Shown piece after piece: positions 7,338 through 8,075 of a DNA stretch of 8,075 bases. The position numbers and the translations under genes were made by a program. The DNA comes from JBOHBN01 sp050698355 (GTDB taxonomy: Bacteria; Actinomycetota; Actinomycetes; Streptosporangiales; WHST01): contig JBOHBN010000344.1 of the NCBI GenBank assembly GCA_050698355.1, positions 1 through 8,075 of the forward strand, read 5' to 3'. The notes below the pieces were generated by a model. That model was not told the DNA's origin and did no database searches. It worked only from the letters and a program-made list of their open reading frames with translations. Each line of letters begins with the position of its first letter. Within the stretch, counting starts at the first letter, position 1.

Positions 7338-8053
7338 GCGGGAGTCCTCCGAGACGTCGAGGTGGTCTTGCTCGCTGAACTGCGATCCGCGGCCGGAGAG
7401 GTTCCCCGTCCGGTCCGCGCTGACACATGCGTGGTGCACACGTCGTCACCACGGGCGATCGTGGCGAGGCGCTGCACCTGGGTGCCGAGCAACCGGCCGA
7501 ACGCCTCCGCCTCCGCCTCGCAGAGCTGTGGAAACTCCGCGGCGACGTGCGCGACGGGGCAATGGTGCTGGCACAGTTGGTGACCGCCGCCGGCGACGGG
7601 CGCCGGGACGACAGTCGCAGCGTACCCGTCGTCGGTCAATGCCTCGGCGAGCATCGCCGCGTGCCGCGACTTCGGTGCCTTGTCGAGGTGCTGGCGATAG
7701 CGCCGCTCAAGCTCCGCGACCCGCTTGCGGGCGAACATCGCGACCGCCTCGGGCCCGACCGACTCCCCCAGGTAGCGCAGTGCACTCGCGGCGAGGTCGT
7801 CGTAACCCTGGTAGGCGGCATCCCTGCCCGCGTCGGTGACCGCGAACACCCGGGCGGGCCGCCCGCGGCCGCGTTGCCCGTAGCAGGGCGCCTCCCGGTC
7901 CGCGACGTACCCGACCTCGACCAGCGCGTCGAGGTGACGGCGCACGGCCGCAGGGGTCAGGTCCAGCTCGCGGGCCAGCTCGGCTGTGGTGGCACGGCCG
8001 AGCTCGAGCACCAGCCGGAACACGCGGTCCCTGGTGCCGCCCGCAGCGGTCAC
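7334..8053 (-). CDS. sufR: SufR, Fe-S cluster-binding transcriptional repressor of the suf operon
   Basis: 239 aa DNA-binding regulator. Residues about 8-75 form a winged helix-turn-helix (TTAELARELDLTPAAVRRHL is the HTH, then a basic wing GQRGRGRPARVF). The C-terminal half carries cysteines C161, C165, C178 and C206 in the contexts LCQHHCPVAH, FPQLCEAE and DDVCTTHV, the conserved SufR cluster-ligand region. In this family an Fe-S cluster on these cysteines tunes repression of the suf genes according to cluster supply and oxidative or NO stress. The start is GTG at 8053, with GAGGG (8065-8061) 7 bases ahead; no upstream in-frame start is visible before the window edge. The stop overlaps the sufB start as ATGA, so repressor and scaffold are translationally coupled. 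Odd: residues after about 213 form a Ser/Thr/Arg-rich tail without recognisable domain character. Identity is firm; which cysteines bind the cluster is inferred from the family. Confidence 0.93.
   Translation of the reverse strand: MTAAGGTRDRVFRLVLELGRATTAELARELDLTPAAVRRHLDALVEVGYVADREAPCYGQRGRGRPARVFAVTDAGRDAAYQGYDDLAASALRYLGESVGPEAVAMFARKRVAELERRYRQHLDKAPKSRHAAMLAEALTDDGYAATVVPAPVAGGGHQLCQHHCPVAHVAAEFPQLCEAEAEAFGRLLGTQVQRLATIARGDDVCTTHVSARTGRGTSPAADRSSASKTTSTSRRTPA
7345..7350 (-). promoter_or_regulatory. Shine-Dalgarno of sufB
   Basis: GGAGGA read on the minus strand, with 7 bases to the ATG at 7337. It lies within the last codons of sufR and decides the sufB start, because the open frame extends upstream to 7439 without family similarity. 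Confidence 0.85.
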
Positions 8054-8060
8054 CGAGGCA

Positions 8061-8065
8061 CCCTC
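8061..8065 (-). promoter_or_regulatory. Shine-Dalgarno of sufR
   Basis: GAGGG read on the minus strand, 7 bases before the GTG at 8053. Only 22 bases of upstream sequence are in the window, so the promoter and any SufR operator cannot be judged. Confidence 0.6.
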
Positions 8066-8075
8066 GTGTCCGACG

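Noticed and set aside
5901..7583. Long plus-strand open frame of 560 codons opposite sufB and sufR
   Set aside because: It is the antisense of well-conserved sufB and sufR. Its translation is His/Arg/Val/Asp-biased without domains, as expected for a GC-rich shadow frame.
1..8075. RNA genes, CRISPR arrays, insertion sequences or prophage features
   Set aside because: Minus-strand genes fill the window with gaps of at most 21 bases. No tandem spacer-repeat pattern, tRNA-like segment or transposase-like reading frame was seen.

Overview
The window is GC-rich DNA in which all ten supported genes lie on the minus strand, so transcription runs from high to low coordinates. Translated, it is an actinobacterial SUF iron-sulfur (Fe-S) cluster assembly operon followed by two accessory genes. 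Several features point to a high-GC actinomycete: gene order sufR-sufB-sufD-Rieske ferredoxin-sufC-sufS-sufU-sufT, SufU rather than SufE as the sulfur acceptor, a DUF59 protein (SufT) at the end, and a mycothiol-dependent isomerase family protein (mycothiol is an actinobacterial thiol). The genus cannot be named from this sequence alone.

Layout in transcription order: sufR (8053-7334) encodes an ArsR/DeoR-like winged-helix Fe-S repressor. sufB (7337-5925) and sufD (5928-4756) encode the scaffold. A Rieske-type ferredoxin gene follows (4759-4445). sufC (4424-3636) encodes the ATPase, sufS (3616-2336) the cysteine desulfurase, sufU (2336-1884) the zinc-dependent sulfur transferase, and sufT (1887-1519) the maturation or carrier accessory protein. 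Next come an rlmA/tlrB-type 23S rRNA guanine-N1 methyltransferase gene (1497-670) and a maleylpyruvate isomerase/DinB-fold gene (655-35).

Junctions are very tight. sufR/sufB, sufB/sufD, sufD/ferredoxin, sufS/sufU and sufU/sufT overlap by 1 to 4 bases, and the other gaps are only 14 to 21 bases. No terminator or promoter-sized gap exists anywhere between 8053 and 35, so the whole window reads as one candidate transcription unit. The operon promoter and SufR operator should lie just beyond base 8075, outside the window.

Working model from family knowledge: SufS takes sulfur from cysteine onto its catalytic Cys, and SufU accepts it as persulfide. The SufB-SufC-SufD complex builds the cluster with ATP hydrolysis by SufC. 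SufT and perhaps the Rieske protein assist in maturation or electron delivery. SufR senses cluster status and represses the operon when clusters are plentiful. No clearly undescribed system is visible. The points worth a second look are the TTG start of sufD, the low-complexity tail of SufR, two extra N-terminal cysteines in the Rieske protein, and the attachment of the rRNA methyltransferase and thiol-enzyme genes to the operon.
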